36,505 bases of DNA from Zoopage sp. CT-All. Lineage: Eukaryota > Zoopagomycota > Zoopagomycetes > Zoopagales > Zoopagaceae. Positions 36,307 through 36,505 of this stretch are shown here, piece after piece. The stretch's first letter is position 1, and every line of letters starts with the position of its first letter. The notes beneath the pieces are model-generated. The model was given only the letters and a program-made list of their open reading frames with translations, made no database searches and was not told the DNA's origin. Where the stretch lies: positions 1 to 36,505 of the forward strand of contig QZWS01000033.1 of assembly GCA_004114245.1 (NCBI GenBank), given 5' to 3'. The translations under genes and the position numbers were made by a program.

Positions 36307-36505
36307 ACACAAACAGGCATTTATGGCCATCCCACTTAAATATACCAGTCTATTTTGCCAACCGAGTGTCTTTTGGAGCTGGGACACAGTAGCCAAGGAT
36401 GTGTCATGCAGATTGTCAAGAGCGGACATCATATTGCTGTGTCAGAGTGTGATGGCTTAGTCAGACTCAACAACTTGGAATCTAAAGCAACAAGATGTCA
36501 TCAAG
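36307..36505. other. 3' flank at the right edge
   Basis: The last 199 bases follow the stop of the secreted gene. Short open frames exist on both strands but none shows coding character, so I see nothing to annotate. Confidence 0.4.

Noticed and set aside
1-36505. RNA genes, CRISPR arrays, retroelements or viral remnants
   Set aside because: No tRNA-like cloverleaf with A/B boxes, rRNA segment, spaced direct repeats, reverse transcriptase, integrase, capsid or LTR structure was seen by eye. A covariance-model or repeat search would be needed to exclude short RNAs.

Overview
The window reads as compact nuclear DNA of a small-genomed eukaryote, most likely an early-diverging (non-dikaryan) fungus or a close relative. 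Reasons: a PRM1-type plasma-membrane fusion protein (essentially a fungal family); FIGNL1, a W07G4.4-type M17 aminopeptidase and a CRAL-TRIO/RhoGAP protein, a set that (from memory) yeasts lack in part; two tyrosinases; very short introns with CTAAC/CTGAC-like branch sites; and intergenic gaps of tens of bases. The exact lineage cannot be fixed from sequence alone. I see no tRNA, rRNA, CRISPR array, transposon or virus-like element.

Layout. 1-2,812: ends of a secreted 98-residue-repeat gene family folded into a near-palindrome, then an unknown secreted protein. 2,851-18,594: a dense housekeeping block: RINT1/Tip20 (-), TMEM33/Pom33 (+), cytochrome b5 reductase-like (+), VPS4 (-), UTP25 (+), FIGNL1 (+), M17 aminopeptidase (+), PRM1 (-), ARHGAP1/Ecm25-like RhoGAP (-). 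18,743-27,737: an island in which all six genes encode signal-peptide-bearing, intronless products: two paralogous unknown proteins, an unknown Cys-containing protein, a CAP/SCP protein and two convergent tyrosinases. 27,842-34,794: MON2 (-, 12 exons) and a TMEM41/VTT-domain protein (-, 4 exons). 35,293-36,306: another unknown secreted protein with a Lys-rich tail.

I rebuilt splice structures for eight genes. All 33 proposed introns are 40-55 nt, reading phases close at every junction, and two introns appear to use GC-AG borders. The housekeeping genes lean towards membrane traffic (RINT1 tether, VPS4/ESCRT, MON2, TMEM41, Pom33, a CRAL-TRIO RhoGAP), but neighbours in such a compact eukaryotic genome need not be functionally linked.

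Most worth a second look: the secreted-protein island with its N-conserved/C-divergent paralogue pair; a 16-bp upstream element shared by one of those paralogues and a tyrosinase; a second tyrosinase that has lost one predicted copper-binding histidine at each copper site; and the mosaic inverted repeat at the left edge.
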